This document shows positions 1 to 8,176 of a DNA stretch of 64,000 nt, one piece after another. Location of the stretch: contig JACDOD010000004.1 in NCBI GenBank assembly GCA_017656265.1, positions 1 to 64,000 on the forward strand, given 5' to 3'. Both the position numbers and the translations under genes were made by a program. Below the pieces are notes generated by a model. It searched no databases, was not told where the DNA came from, and saw only the letters and a program-made list of their open reading frames with translations. Numbering within the stretch: the stretch's first letter is position 1; every line of letters begins with the position of its first letter. This stretch comes from Bacillaceae bacterium. GTDB lineage: Bacteria; Bacillota; Bacilli; Bacillales; Alkalibacillaceae.

Positions 1-55
1 GGGTATGACCCACTCTTTTTTTGATTTGTTTTTACACAATTATATGGACTTAATC

Positions 56-158
56 CTGATGAAGACCAAAAGAGAGGGAAAATGCGTTCCAAATGGCCTT
101 CATCGTGCTGATGAAGGCCAAAAGAGCGAGAAAACAGGCTCAAAATGTCTCTCATCGA
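56..158. repeat. two tandem copies of a ~52-nt repeat
   Basis: Two units starting CTGATGAAG(A/G)CCAAAAGAG follow each other, at 56-107 and 108-158. Each runs through a GAGAAAA-like stretch and ends near CTCATCG or TTCATCG. Where they join, GGCCTTCATC and GATGAAGGCC (95-119) form a perfect 10-bp hairpin with a GTGCT loop. Small open frames cross the region but have no ribosome binding site and only translate the repeat. Probably intergenic repeat DNA; function unknown. Confidence 0.6.
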
Positions 159-769
159 AGCCAATCGATGGAATTTTAACAAACAGCTTAAACAGAAATA
201 AACGAGAAGATTCTCGATAAATTTGGATTACTGGAAGCTGCTGTATAAACCGTCGTTTGCCTTGCAAATTTGCAGCATGGCATGACAGAACGCTGGGCGG
301 CATGTTTTATGAATGATGTGATGAAATCAACGGGCGTGATTGGGCTGCAGCACTTCAAAAGGTAATTAAGTTTCTTAAAGTTACCCTGAAACACACAAAT
401 TATCGCTTCAAAAAGATGATTAAAAGTCAATGACAGCAATGGATTTCGGGTTTACCTAACTATATCAAGGGTTGCCTGCCGATTTCAGGGTGCGAAAGTT
501 GAGTTAATTAAAGATGGAAAAGGCGAACAAGAACATTTACGCAGTTAACATGCGAGACTCCTGGTCGACTAAAACCTTCCACGTTCTGTGTGTCGCAGGA
601 ACAGAAAGAGCCGAAAATCCATAAAGACAGAAGGATGGGCTGCTATTGGGAACCTTAGGCCGTGCCCGCAGAATGCGAAGACATGTCGGTGTATAAAAAA
701 TATCCGAACTTATTCAGCATGATGAATATAGTTCGGATATTTTTATTTGTCGGTTTTGTCCCGGTTTCT
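159..769. other. gene-free, decayed DNA including an intergenic repeat copy
   Basis: No open frame here has a plausible start site or recognisable product. Roughly 230-360 reads as a broken open frame on the plus strand with stops, possibly a gene remnant, but I cannot name it. From about 500 onwards the sequence is a degenerate copy of the window's composite repeat (listed separately). Confidence 0.5.
500..768 (+). repeat. composite intergenic repeat, copy R1 (long form, left end decayed)
   Basis: It contains the long-form module (GACTCCTGGTCGACTAAAAC at 568-587), the core inverted repeat ATATCCGAACT (700-710) / AGTTCGGATAT (730-740) followed by T residues, and a right end related to TTTTGTCCCAGCCTC (753-768). 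The left end has lost its GGCTGGGACAAAA motif. It ends 2 nt before the stop codon of the minus-strand gene that follows, so its core could terminate that transcript. Confidence 0.75.
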
Positions 770-958
770 TTAACCGGAGATTGGTTTATCTGATATTTCC
801 TTTCCATCCATTAAACCGTGTTCATATCCGGTATCATAAGACTCTTTCATAGCAGAAGCAATAACATTAATTGCGCGTTCATTAATTTGTATTTGGTATT
901 TTTTTAAGTCACGAATGACATCTTCAGTCAGTTTTTCATATTCGTTTTGAACATTCAA
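770..958 (-). CDS. small hypothetical protein (62 aa)
   Basis: Sixty-two residues, charged and predicted mostly helical (a NEYEKLTEDVIRDLKKYQ segment), no Cys, no membrane segment. The start is a TTG preceded by a strong AGGAGGGG ribosome binding site at 6-8 nt spacing, which is the main reason to believe it is real. I do not recognise the family. It stands alone, and the repeat R1 lies directly behind its stop codon. Function unknown; it could also be a leftover of a mobile or phage gene. Confidence 0.55.
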   Translation of the reverse strand: MNVQNEYEKLTEDVIRDLKKYQIQINERAINVIASAMKESYDTGYEHGLMDGKEISDKPISG

Positions 959-1024
959 CGTTTACCCCTCCTGTCAAGTGTTCAATTGTTATCTTAGACA
1001 AAAACATAAAAGATTAGCCATTTT

Positions 1025-1921
1025 TCAATAGCGGGATTTAAAGAATTTTATTAATTCATCCATAAAACTTAAATGTGCCGGTGTGAAAAAACGATTGTTT
1101 CGATGAATCAGATATATTTTCCGTTCAGGGAAGTGCAAGTTGCTAATCTTAATTTGCTTAACATGTTCATTTTTTATAAGTGCTTGAGAAGCAGGCAAAG
1201 GAAGAAACGAAGCCCCCATTCCTGTTTTAACCATTTGTATGAGCAATGATAAATGATCTACTTCCATTAGAACATTCAACTTTATCCCCATATTTTTTAA
1301 ACGATCTTCAAGATTTTTGACAAAGTTTGAATGTCTGGTAAACATAATAAAATTTAACTGCTGTAAGTCATCAATGCTGACATGATCTTTGTCTGCAAGA
1401 TGATGTGATGAAGAAACAATCAATTCAATTCTTGACATAACTTGCAGATCAATGTGTTTTATCGTTTCCATACTCTTTTTGGTGGTTATAAATCCATAGT
1501 CAATTTTATATTGATTTACCATTTGATAGACTTCATCAGACGTACCAGACTGAAGCGAATACGTGATATGCGGATGTTTAGTAACGAACATTTTAAGGAA
1601 ATCAGGAAGAACAGAATGAAGGAATGGGTATACGCCTCCAATTTGAATATGACCATAATCTGGATTTTGAAAAAGTTTTATTTCCTCTTGAACATTGGCG
1701 AAATAAGCCAGCAGGTACTTTCCATGTTCGTACACCTTTTCACCTACTGGGTTTAATACGAGCTTTGTTCCATCTCTATCAAAAAGCATAACTCCTAGTT
1801 GGTTCTCCAGTTTTTGTATCCGTAATGAAATATTTGGCTGATTCGTGTGCAGCTTCTTGGCTGCATTTGACATAGACCCTGTTTCAACAACGCTAATAAA
1901 AGTTTTAATAAGTTCAAACAT
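1025..1921 (-). CDS. LysR-family transcriptional regulator
   Basis: About 298 aa. Residues 1-60 form the winged helix-turn-helix typical of LysR proteins (SNAAKKLHTNQPNISLRIQK, then a wing ending in LFDRDG). Residues about 85-290 form the effector-binding periplasmic-binding-protein-like domain. I chose the ATG at 1921 because AAGG lies about 9 nt upstream; an ATG at 1930 abuts that site. It is divergent from a NIF3-like gene (2032), the classical arrangement for a LysR regulator and its target, so that gene is the first candidate target. The inducer cannot be told from sequence. Confidence 0.9.
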   Translation of the reverse strand: MFELIKTFISVVETGSMSNAAKKLHTNQPNISLRIQKLENQLGVMLFDRDGTKLVLNPVGEKVYEHGKYLLAYFANVQEEIKLFQNPDYGHIQIGGVYPFLHSVLPDFLKMFVTKHPHITYSLQSGTSDEVYQMVNQYKIDYGFITTKKSMETIKHIDLQVMSRIELIVSSSHHLADKDHVSIDDLQQLNFIMFTRHSNFVKNLEDRLKNMGIKLNVLMEVDHLSLLIQMVKTGMGASFLPLPASQALIKNEHVKQIKISNLHFPERKIYLIHRNNRFFTPAHLSFMDELIKFFKSRY

Positions 1922-2031
1922 CCCAATCATCCTTATAATTTTTATTTATATATTACATAAAATATATATATTTTACTAATATGAACTGAGAAGATATAAT
2001 TCTAATAAATCATAAGAAGGAAGGTTTTTGA
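1922..2031. promoter_or_regulatory. divergent promoter region, LysR regulator / NIF3-like gene
   Basis: A 110-bp, very AT-rich spacer shared by two divergent genes. Near 1949-1973 it holds an inverted repeat, TATATATT-n5-AATATATA, compatible with the loose T-N11-A rule for LysR sites. The low complexity makes chance symmetry likely, so this is only a candidate operator. The ribosome binding site of the rightward gene is AAGAAGGAAGG. Confidence 0.35.
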
Positions 2032-2940
2032 ATGGATCAGCTAGCCTGTATTGTTGAGAAATTAAATCAAACATTTTCTGTTTATTCTTTTGGCAGGGAT
2101 CCGGCATTTAGCAGATATATTCCTCAGGTTTATGATAAAGTTAATTGGAAAAATGAATTTGAACCTGATTTTGTGGAGTATTTTAATGGTTTAATGATCA
2201 AGGGAGGTCCATATGTAAAGAATGTATTTCTTGCAGTCTTCCCGACAGAACATATATTAGAGCAATTTATTGAAGAAAGTTCTGAAGGGGATCTGCTCTT
2301 TATGCACCATCCATTGTTAATGGAATGTGGCGATCCTAAAGGAAAATGGGGAAGGGGATTTGTCCCGGTAGATCAAAAATATATCCATGCAATAAAAAGG
2401 AAGAAATTATCAGTTTATACATGTCATGCCCCAATGGATTATCATAGAACACTTGGGACCAATGCAGCAATTATTAAAGCTTTAAAATGGAAGGCTGTTG
2501 ATTATGTTGTCAGTGGTAAATACGGTCAATTAGGAATCATTTGTTCGATAGATCCAGTCAGTACAGATGAAATGATAGATCAATTAACAGAAACTTTCCA
2601 TATCCCATATGTTGATTTTGAAGGAGTAAAGCATCACCATATACAAAAAGTTGCTGTTATAGCCGGATGCGGAGACAAAGTTTCATGGATGGAAAAAGCT
2701 GAAAGAAAGGGAGTTCAGGCATATATTTCCGGAGAAATACACTGTCATATCGACAATGATTATGGCAGAAAAAAGTATCAGGAAATGAGCCAGTATGCTT
2801 CAAAAACAAAAATGTCTCTCATTGGTGTCTCTCACTCTGCTTCGGAATTTTTAGTCAAAAGGACTCTTTTAAATCAATGGATTTCTGAGAACTTTGATGT
2901 AAAAACAATACTGCTTCCTCAGGAAAAATGGTGGCTTTAA
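2032..2940 (+). CDS. NIF3-like dinuclear metal centre protein
   Basis: 302 aa of the NIF3/YqfO family (often labelled GTP cyclohydrolase I type 2-like). Metal-ligand motifs typical of the family are visible: the His pair in FMHHPL (H92-H93), the CHAPMD segment (H132, D136), and a C-terminal GVSHSASE with H268 and E272. It lacks the inserted regulatory domain seen in YqfO, which is longer. Family members are cytoplasmic metalloproteins and most have no established reaction. It is divergent from the LysR gene and closed by a strong terminator, so it is probably a single-gene transcript under that regulator. Confidence 0.85.
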   Translation: MDQLACIVEKLNQTFSVYSFGRDPAFSRYIPQVYDKVNWKNEFEPDFVEYFNGLMIKGGPYVKNVFLAVFPTEHILEQFIEESSEGDLLFMHHPLLMECGDPKGKWGRGFVPVDQKYIHAIKRKKLSVYTCHAPMDYHRTLGTNAAIIKALKWKAVDYVVSGKYGQLGIICSIDPVSTDEMIDQLTETFHIPYVDFEGVKHHHIQKVAVIAGCGDKVSWMEKAERKGVQAYISGEIHCHIDNDYGRKKYQEMSQYASKTKMSLIGVSHSASEFLVKRTLLNQWISENFDVKTILLPQEKWWL

Positions 2941-2956
2941 ATTTAAGCAAAAACTT

Positions 2957-2992
2957 AAGCCCTTGCTAAGAAATGGTTAGCAAGGGCTTTTT
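2957..2992 (+). terminator. rho-independent terminator after NIF3-like gene
   Basis: AAGCCCTTGCTAA and TTAGCAAGGGCTT form a 13-bp perfect stem around a 7-nt loop, followed by T residues. It also separates this gene from the convergent lipoprotein gene at 3001. Confidence 0.9.
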
Positions 2993-3000
2993 CATACTGA

Positions 3001-3954
3001 TTAGAATCCCATTGGAACTAAGTTTTCAAGTTCTTCCATAGGAATGGTTTCAGCTGTAGAAGGGTCCATGGTGAACGTTACTTCTTCATTAATTTTATCA
3101 TAGGTTGTATCCATTACTAGAGTTAAAGTACCTGTTTGACCTTCTAAATCAACAGTAATTTCAATTTCTGCCTGTTGGGACTTTATCATGTCACCATCAA
3201 ACGTATTGGTAATGGTTAATGTGTTAAACGAAATATTTTCAAATACAGTGTTGAGTTCATCCTGAAGTTCCTGATCTGTCATCTTTTCTGATTCAGGCAG
3301 TTCCTGGTTTATGGCCAGAGCCATTTCCATAACAAGCTCTTTAAATTCTTCATCTGTAAACGTGATCGTAATCAAATCTTCATTTTCCGTAAATGAAGAT
3401 TCACCTTTGTTATTTAATGTTTCGTTTAATTTTTCAGACAGAATACGATTCATCTCATTCACATCTACATGGTTGAGCCCGCTGTTTAATTCAGGGTCAT
3501 TCAGGTCTAGTTCAATTAGTTTTCCTTTAATTTGATCTGTAATCATGGTGATTTGTGGTGCGAACATAGCAAAATTCTCAATTAAGCTGTCAGCATTTAA
3601 ATACATCTTTTGATTTTTCAAGTCCATATGATACGGAATTTCAATATCAAAGGAGAATGGAGCCATCTGGGCATGGGCTTTAATGGTTGCTTCAGCTTTT
3701 TCTGCCTCCTTATCCTGAACGGCATGAACAGTAAGTTCCGCATCATTTAAAATTTGTAAAATCTGTTGATCCTCAGGACCAGCTCCATCAATCTCAAGGT
3801 TCATGCTGACGCTTGAAGTGGACTCTAATTGATTGGCATTCATCAATGTCTCATAACCGTCAATCAGTTTTTCTTTTGGTGTAGGTTTGTTACAGGCGGC
3901 CAGTGCTAAAACAAGAACCGTAATCATTGTTAAAAATACTTTTCTTTTGAACAA
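3001..3954 (-). CDS. secreted lipoprotein, function unknown
   Basis: About 317 aa with an N-terminal lipoprotein signal: positive MFKRK, hydrophobic stretch, lipobox LAAC (Cys about residue 21). It should be anchored on the outer face of the membrane. The mature part is acidic and rich in beta-prone segments with repeated T/I/V patterns. It resembles LolA/LppX-like or DUF6612-type lipoproteins in general character, but I cannot assign a family firmly. Start: the longest frame begins at a TTG (3963) that abuts AGAAAGGG; the TTG at 3954 has a correct 9-nt spacing and is preferred. Monocistronic by context. Confidence 0.75.
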   Translation of the reverse strand: MFKRKVFLTMITVLVLALAACNKPTPKEKLIDGYETLMNANQLESTSSVSMNLEIDGAGPEDQQILQILNDAELTVHAVQDKEAEKAEATIKAHAQMAPFSFDIEIPYHMDLKNQKMYLNADSLIENFAMFAPQITMITDQIKGKLIELDLNDPELNSGLNHVDVNEMNRILSEKLNETLNNKGESSFTENEDLITITFTDEEFKELVMEMALAINQELPESEKMTDQELQDELNTVFENISFNTLTITNTFDGDMIKSQQAEIEITVDLEGQTGTLTLVMDTTYDKINEEVTFTMDPSTAETIPMEELENLVPMGF

Positions 3955-4168
3955 GCAAATCAACCCTTTCTAAATTTAACAATAAAGCTATCATAATATA
4001 ATATAACAGATTTTCAATGGTATGGTAGAACAAAATTAGACAATTTTTGCTAAATAGGTATATAGGAGGAGAAAAGTTCAAAGATTAGTTTATTTTTTCC
4101 AGCAAATGAAACCCATTCCACTTTCATATCGTACCCATATTATAAATTATAAGGAAGAGGGGAGAAAT

Positions 4169-4777
4169 ATGTTTCCATCTTCAATCATGAAAAAAAATAC
4201 GTTGCATGACCCAACTCCAATTGTTTTCGCAATAGCCATAACCATATTTATTGGAAGCTTTATTTTTCCATTTATCATTATTTATGTTGTAAGGGATATC
4301 TTTTTTCGTCCGGATACTTATTGGATTTTCCAATCACCATTTTCTTCCTATATGACATTTATGTCAGGTATGATGCTTATGTCTATGGCGTTGCTGGTGT
4401 TTCTATTCTTCAATAAGCGTAAAGGGATAAAACTGGCTTCTGGTGTTCTTGCCGCACTTACTGTTGTTTCACTATGGCTTTTAAGCCTGGGGGTTTATAA
4501 CTATTATTATTTTAATGAACACGGCATCCATTACAATCATTTATTTTCGTATCGCGCAACTCACTATCATTGGGATGATTTTTCCACAATGCTTGAACTG
4601 AAAGAAAAGGAAAAAGGGACTACACGGTTAAAGGAGTTAATTTTTATTACAAAAGACGGAGAGGAGCTATCTTTTCCTTTTCAGCAGCATTTCTGGAATC
4701 ATAAACATAAAATAACTTCGTTTTTGGAGTATCATGGGGCTTCTATTGAAGATCGCACAATTGTTGTAGATGATTGA
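4169..4777 (+). CDS. membrane protein with C-terminal cytosolic domain, unknown
   Basis: About 202 aa. Three hydrophobic helices are visible (roughly residues 18-44, 58-82 and 88-110), followed by a soluble tail of about 90 residues rich in His, Tyr and charged residues. Its strand pattern (LKELIFITKDGEELSFPF) resembles a small beta-rich PH-like domain. The ATG at 4169 is chosen because GAAGAGGGGAGAAAT lies directly upstream; an ATG at 4106 has no binding site. I do not recognise the family. It is convergent with the Hsp20 gene, with repeat R2 between them. Confidence 0.65.
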   Translation: MFPSSIMKKNTLHDPTPIVFAIAITIFIGSFIFPFIIIYVVRDIFFRPDTYWIFQSPFSSYMTFMSGMMLMSMALLVFLFFNKRKGIKLASGVLAALTVVSLWLLSLGVYNYYYFNEHGIHYNHLFSYRATHYHWDDFSTMLELKEKEKGTTRLKELIFITKDGEELSFPFQQHFWNHKHKITSFLEYHGASIEDRTIVVDD

Positions 4778-4856
4778 CGTGTGTTCATAAAAGGCAGCAG
4801 GGAATGCAAAATTTATTTGTGCTTTCTTGTAACCGTCAGATACCTTTTCGTTAAGA

Positions 4857-5005
4857 GAGGCTGGGACAAAACTGAAAAGATTATGAATGAATCGGACTAT
4901 ATTCAATCGTCACATGAATGGGTTCGGTTGTTTAACTTCGTCAAATTTTTCTTTAGCCAATTGTTCGTCTTTTCCACCGTTCATTACTTTATGTCCCACC
5001 CCTCT
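4857..5005 (-). repeat. composite intergenic repeat, copy R2 (short form, reverse orientation)
   Basis: Ends: GAGGCTGGGACAAAA (4857-4871) and ATGTCCCACCCCTC near 4991-5004. The core is decayed (TCGGACTATATTCA ... TGAATGGGTTCGG, 4891-4927). An internal GACGAACAATTGGC segment, read on the minus strand, matches copy R4. It sits between two convergent genes. Confidence 0.8.
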
Positions 5006-5025
5006 TATGCATAACCTTCATACAC

Positions 5026-5457
5026 CTACTCTATTTCAATATCGATGATGTTGGAACGAAGATCATGGGCTTTAGGGACACGTATGATTAAAAGGTTGTT
5101 TTTGCAGGATGCCTTAATTCCTTCTGGTGCAGCATCAGGAGGAAGGGTGACCATGCGGCGGAATTGTCCCATGTAATCCTGTTTTTTATAAATTTTAGTG
5201 GTCTTCAATTCAGAAGATTGGTTTATATGCCCAGTGATAAAAAGCGTATGACGTTCCTCATAAACCTTAATTTGATCTTTGTCAATTTTTTCTGGCAATT
5301 CGCATGTTATGATATATTCCCCGTCATTTTCCTCCATGTATAGATTAACATCACTGAACTCAAATCCCAGACTATTTGAAATTTCATAGAAAAACTGATC
5401 AGCCTGTTTCAAAATCTCACTTAAATATTTAGCAGGGTTATCCGGGAACATATTCAT
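5026..5457 (-). CDS. Hsp20 / alpha-crystallin small heat-shock protein
   Basis: 143 aa, a usual size for the family. The alpha-crystallin domain covers about residues 38-130, with the signature around NNLLIIRVPK. The C-terminal IIDIEIE tail holds an I-x-I-type anchor used in oligomer assembly, and the N-terminal arm is hydrophobic (FFYEISNSLGF). Such proteins are ATP-independent holdases; Bacillus relatives include spore-coat CotM and CotP. A strong AGGAGGAATTGAG site precedes the ATG. No CIRCE element (HrcA operator) is visible upstream, so control is not apparent. Confidence 0.9.
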   Translation of the reverse strand: MNMFPDNPAKYLSEILKQADQFFYEISNSLGFEFSDVNLYMEENDGEYIITCELPEKIDKDQIKVYEERHTLFITGHINQSSELKTTKIYKKQDYMGQFRRMVTLPPDAAPEGIKASCKNNLLIIRVPKAHDLRSNIIDIEIE

Positions 5458-5593
5458 CTCAATTCCTCCTCTATTTCGGTAAATGATACATATTATTTTA
5501 ATCGTTAAGTATCATACAGGTGTGGGCATTCGTTAATTCTGGCAATTGTCGAATGTTGGTGATAATTGTTGTTTTAAAATTCAGAACATTCAG

Positions 5594-5623
5594 TTGACAA
5601 AATTTCCAGTTTTTTTGTAACAT
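5594..5623 (+). promoter_or_regulatory. possible sigma-A promoter of cstA
   Basis: A perfect -35 TTGACA (5594-5599) is followed, after 18 nt, by TAACAT (5618-5623), a weak -10. It lies about 45 nt before the cstA start. I do not see a convincing catabolite (cre) site beside it. Confidence 0.4.
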
Positions 5624-5665
5624 AAGTTTGATAAGAAATGATACAAAGGAGGGTATTTATTTGTA

Positions 5666-7396
5666 ATGAGTGGAATTATTTTAGCTGTTATTGGGATGGT
5701 TGTATTTGCACTTGGCTATCGGTATTATTCGAAGTTTATCGCTGAAAAGATTTACCGTCTTGACCCTACATATCAAACTCCTGCCCATAAATTCAAAGAT
5801 GGGGTGGATTTTGTACCAACAAATAAGTTTGTATTGTGGGGACACCATTTTACTTCTGTAGCAGGAGCAGCACCAATTGTTGGACCTGCTATTGCTGTTT
5901 ATTGGGGATGGCTTCCGGCATTTTTATGGGTCGTCCTTGGAACTGTTTTTGCGGCTGGTGTTCATGACTTTGGAGCGCTGGTATTATCCGTCCGCAATAA
6001 AGGACAATCTGTCGGAACCATTGCACATAAGCTGATCGGCAGAAGAGCAAAACTATTGTTCTTATTTATTATCTTATTGCTTGTTCTTATGGTTAATGCG
6101 GTATTTGCATGGGTAATTGCGAACCTGTTTATTAAATTCCCTGCAAGTGTCCTATCGGTCTTTATTCAAATTCCGCTCGCTATCTGGATCGGGTACTGGG
6201 TGTATAAGAAACAGGGGAACATGCTTCTTCCTTCCCTGGCGGCACTAGCTACTATGTACCTGGCTGCAATTGTTGCAAGTTATGTTGAGCCCCTTCAAAT
6301 TGATTTAATCGGGTACTTTGGCGGCGAAGGCAGTACGGTTATGGGCATGACTGCTACGTCAATGGCATTCTTCGTATGGATTATTATTTTAATGATTTAT
6401 GTGTATATCGCTTCTACACTTCCGGTCTGGAAATTGCTGCAGCCGAGGGATTATATTAACTCTCACCAGCTGGTAGTTGGATTGCTGATCCTTTACCTGG
6501 GACTGCTTTTCTCAAACCCAACGATTTCGGCTCCAGCTACCAATACGGAAGCAGATGTGCCATGGTTCCCGTTATTGTTTATAACCATTGCCTGTGGTGC
6601 GATTTCCGGGTTTCACGGCCTTGTATCGTCCGGTACATCATCTAAACAGCTGGACAAGGAGACAGATGCACGTTTTGTCGGTTACCTGGGAGCAGTTGGA
6701 GAAGGTACCTTAGCATTAGTTGCGATAATTGCAACTGTCACATTCTTTGGATCTACCGCTGATTTTACGGCCGTGTACTCCAGCTTTGGGGCTGCTTCCA
6801 GTGAAGGGTTAGGTGTATTCGTGCAGGGGGCTGCTAAATTAGCTACCGGTCTGGCGATTCCACCTGAAGTAGCTTCTACTATTGTATCTGTTATTATTGT
6901 CAGCTTCGCAGCTACAACACTGGATACATCAGTCCGTCTGATGCGCTACATTATTTCAGAAATAGGCAGTGAGTACAATGTCAATTCTCTGGGCAACAAA
7001 CATGTGGCTACGACAATTGCCGTTGTTTCCAGTGCCGCGTTGGTTCTTATTCCAGAAGGACCTAAAGGGTTCGGTTCCGGCGGTTATCTATTATGGCCGT
7101 TATTCGGTACCTCCAATCAGCTGTTAGCGGGAATTACCCTGTTGCTTGTATCTTTCTGGCTCAGAAATCAGGGAAGAAATTATGCACCAACCATGATTCC
7201 GATGATTTTCCTGCTGTTTATGACACTGTGGGCTATGACATCACAAGTGTTTGGGAAATGGAATGTCTTTGGAGGAAGTGAACCAAGCGGATTACTGTTT
7301 ACCTTTGGAAGCATTATCTGGATTTTCGCTATCTGGATTCTCATAGAAGCACTTATTCTATTTAACAAGAAAGATAAGGAACTCCCAACCGATTAA
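5666..7396 (+). CDS. cstA: CstA-family carbon-starvation / peptide permease
   Basis: 576 aa, close to family length, with many transmembrane helices spread along the whole chain. Characteristic CstA features: the N-terminal LGYRYYSKFIAEKIY, the conserved FVPTNKFVLWGHHFTSVAGA stretch and the AGVHDFGAL segment. Family members import peptides or pyruvate when carbon is short. Ribosome binding site AAAGGAGGG lies 12 nt before the ATG. A hairpin with a T-rich tail follows the gene, and the thioredoxin-like/ArsA cassette starts only 32 nt beyond that, so that cassette may depend on read-through from cstA. Confidence 0.92.
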   Translation: MSGIILAVIGMVVFALGYRYYSKFIAEKIYRLDPTYQTPAHKFKDGVDFVPTNKFVLWGHHFTSVAGAAPIVGPAIAVYWGWLPAFLWVVLGTVFAAGVHDFGALVLSVRNKGQSVGTIAHKLIGRRAKLLFLFIILLLVLMVNAVFAWVIANLFIKFPASVLSVFIQIPLAIWIGYWVYKKQGNMLLPSLAALATMYLAAIVASYVEPLQIDLIGYFGGEGSTVMGMTATSMAFFVWIIILMIYVYIASTLPVWKLLQPRDYINSHQLVVGLLILYLGLLFSNPTISAPATNTEADVPWFPLLFITIACGAISGFHGLVSSGTSSKQLDKETDARFVGYLGAVGEGTLALVAIIATVTFFGSTADFTAVYSSFGAASSEGLGVFVQGAAKLATGLAIPPEVASTIVSVIIVSFAATTLDTSVRLMRYIISEIGSEYNVNSLGNKHVATTIAVVSSAALVLIPEGPKGFGSGGYLLWPLFGTSNQLLAGITLLLVSFWLRNQGRNYAPTMIPMIFLLFMTLWAMTSQVFGKWNVFGGSEPSGLLFTFGSIIWIFAIWILIEALILFNKKDKELPTD

Positions 7397-7413
7397 TAAT
7401 AGAATCAACACTC

Positions 7414-7448
7414 GGGGATTTGGCCAGACCAAATCCCCTGTTGTTTTT
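7414..7448 (+). terminator. terminator or attenuator between cstA and the ArsA cassette
   Basis: GGGGATTTGG-n6-CCAAATCCCC is a 10-bp perfect stem, followed by TGTTGTTTTT. Only 32 nt remain before the next start codon, with no clear promoter in them, so partial read-through is the simplest way to express the following genes. Confidence 0.75.
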
Positions 7449-7479
7449 CAGGACAGATGTGTGAAGGGAGGAGCAGCGA

Positions 7480-7875
7480 ATGGTCCATGATGTTTTAATT
7501 ATCCGTATTGTACCTGAAATCGGCAGCGGCTGATGCGGTGGCTTATCTGATGACGGGTTCATCAGCATGAAAGAAACGTTTGTATGTTATCAGGAAGATC
7601 GCGTGAAAGTTGGCCGTCTGTATAATACAATTGAAGAAAAGATTCCGGATGTCGATATTCAGCTGGTCGACCCCCGAAATCATTTGACCATCATTCATTA
7701 TTTTTGGAAACAAGTAAAAAATAATCACATCCCTATAAGACTGGCCTTAAAGCATATGCTGGCATCTATTAAGGAAGGGAACGTTTTTGCTGATGGTCAT
7801 CTCGCTGGGGAGTTAGGAAAGATGGATCAAGACGCAATCTTATCAAATATTTATCAAATCATCACAGGGAGATAA
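7480..7875 (+). CDS. thioredoxin-like protein with in-frame TGA: candidate selenoprotein
   Basis: Reading from the ATG at 7480 (GGGAGGAG 6 nt upstream) gives 17 codons, a TGA at 7531-7533, then TGC and an open frame to 7875, 131 residues in all. The residues around the TGA are EIGSG-[TGA]-CGG, at the end of a predicted first beta strand (DVLIIRIV), where thioredoxin-like proteins carry their redox Cys pair. Later parts fit that fold too: helix after VGRLYNTIEEK, strand VDIQLVDP, and a C-terminal GNVFADGHL...DAILSNI like the last strands and helix of small thioredoxins. A hairpin CTGATGA-CGGGT-TCATCAG (7547-7565) follows the TGA. An internal ATG (7567) has no ribosome binding site and would lose strand one and the redox motif. 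Alternative: pseudogene by a Cys-to-TGA mutation. Confidence 0.7.
7534..7566 (+). promoter_or_regulatory. candidate bacterial SECIS hairpin
   Basis: CTGATGA (7547-7553) pairs perfectly with TCATCAG (7559-7565) around a CGGGT loop. The loop begins 20 nt after the TGA and has G at its second position. Published rules for bacterial SECIS elements, as I recall them, ask for a loop 16-37 nt after the TGA, a short upper stem and a G in the first two loop positions. A 7-bp hairpin can also occur by chance. Confidence 0.45.
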
Positions 7876-7886
7876 GGTGGGAAAAT

Positions 7887-8153
7887 ATGAGTGAGTCAAA
7901 GTGGTCTTTAAAGCGGATTATTGAATTATACGATCAAATTATCAGTCAGCCCCACCGGACTGAAATAGCCCGGGAATTAAGGGATGAAGATGACCTCTTT
8001 ATGCTGTTGTTATTTTCAGAAATGGTAGGGATTCCTAATCCGGTATTTTATTATACCCTTGAGTTATACCCAGTCATGTTAGAAAAGTTTCATGACTGGC
8101 ATTTGCGCATGGGGATGGAGAAATCACCGTTAAGCGGTATTCGATGCTGTTAG
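7887..8153 (+). CDS. small protein ending in Cys-Cys (cory-CC-star type)
   Basis: 88 aa, predicted helical, with the ending SGIRCC-stop. These two terminal Cys are the only ones in the protein. It matches, from memory, the small family NCBI calls cory-CC-star proteins, found beside ArsA-type ATPases; I cannot check this here. A Cys-Cys carboxyl terminus is suited to binding a soft metal(loid) or forming a reactive disulfide. It starts 11 nt after the preceding gene (binding site AAGGTGGG), and the ATPase start follows 23 nt after its stop, so all are one operon. Inference: it delivers or presents a ligand to the ATPase, which has no Cys. Confidence 0.75.
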   Translation: MSESKWSLKRIIELYDQIISQPHRTEIARELRDEDDLFMLLLFSEMVGIPNPVFYYTLELYPVMLEKFHDWHLRMGMEKSPLSGIRCC

Positions 8154-8176
8154 TATTTGAAGGAAAGGTGAATACA

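Noticed and set aside
5-220. 71-codon open frame at the left edge
   Set aside because: It translates the tandem 52-nt repeat, has no ribosome binding site and no recognisable product.
7567-7875. 102-residue protein starting at the internal ATG
   Set aside because: No Shine-Dalgarno sequence is present; the upstream ATG at 7480 has a strong one and the same frame, so the full frame across the TGA is preferred.
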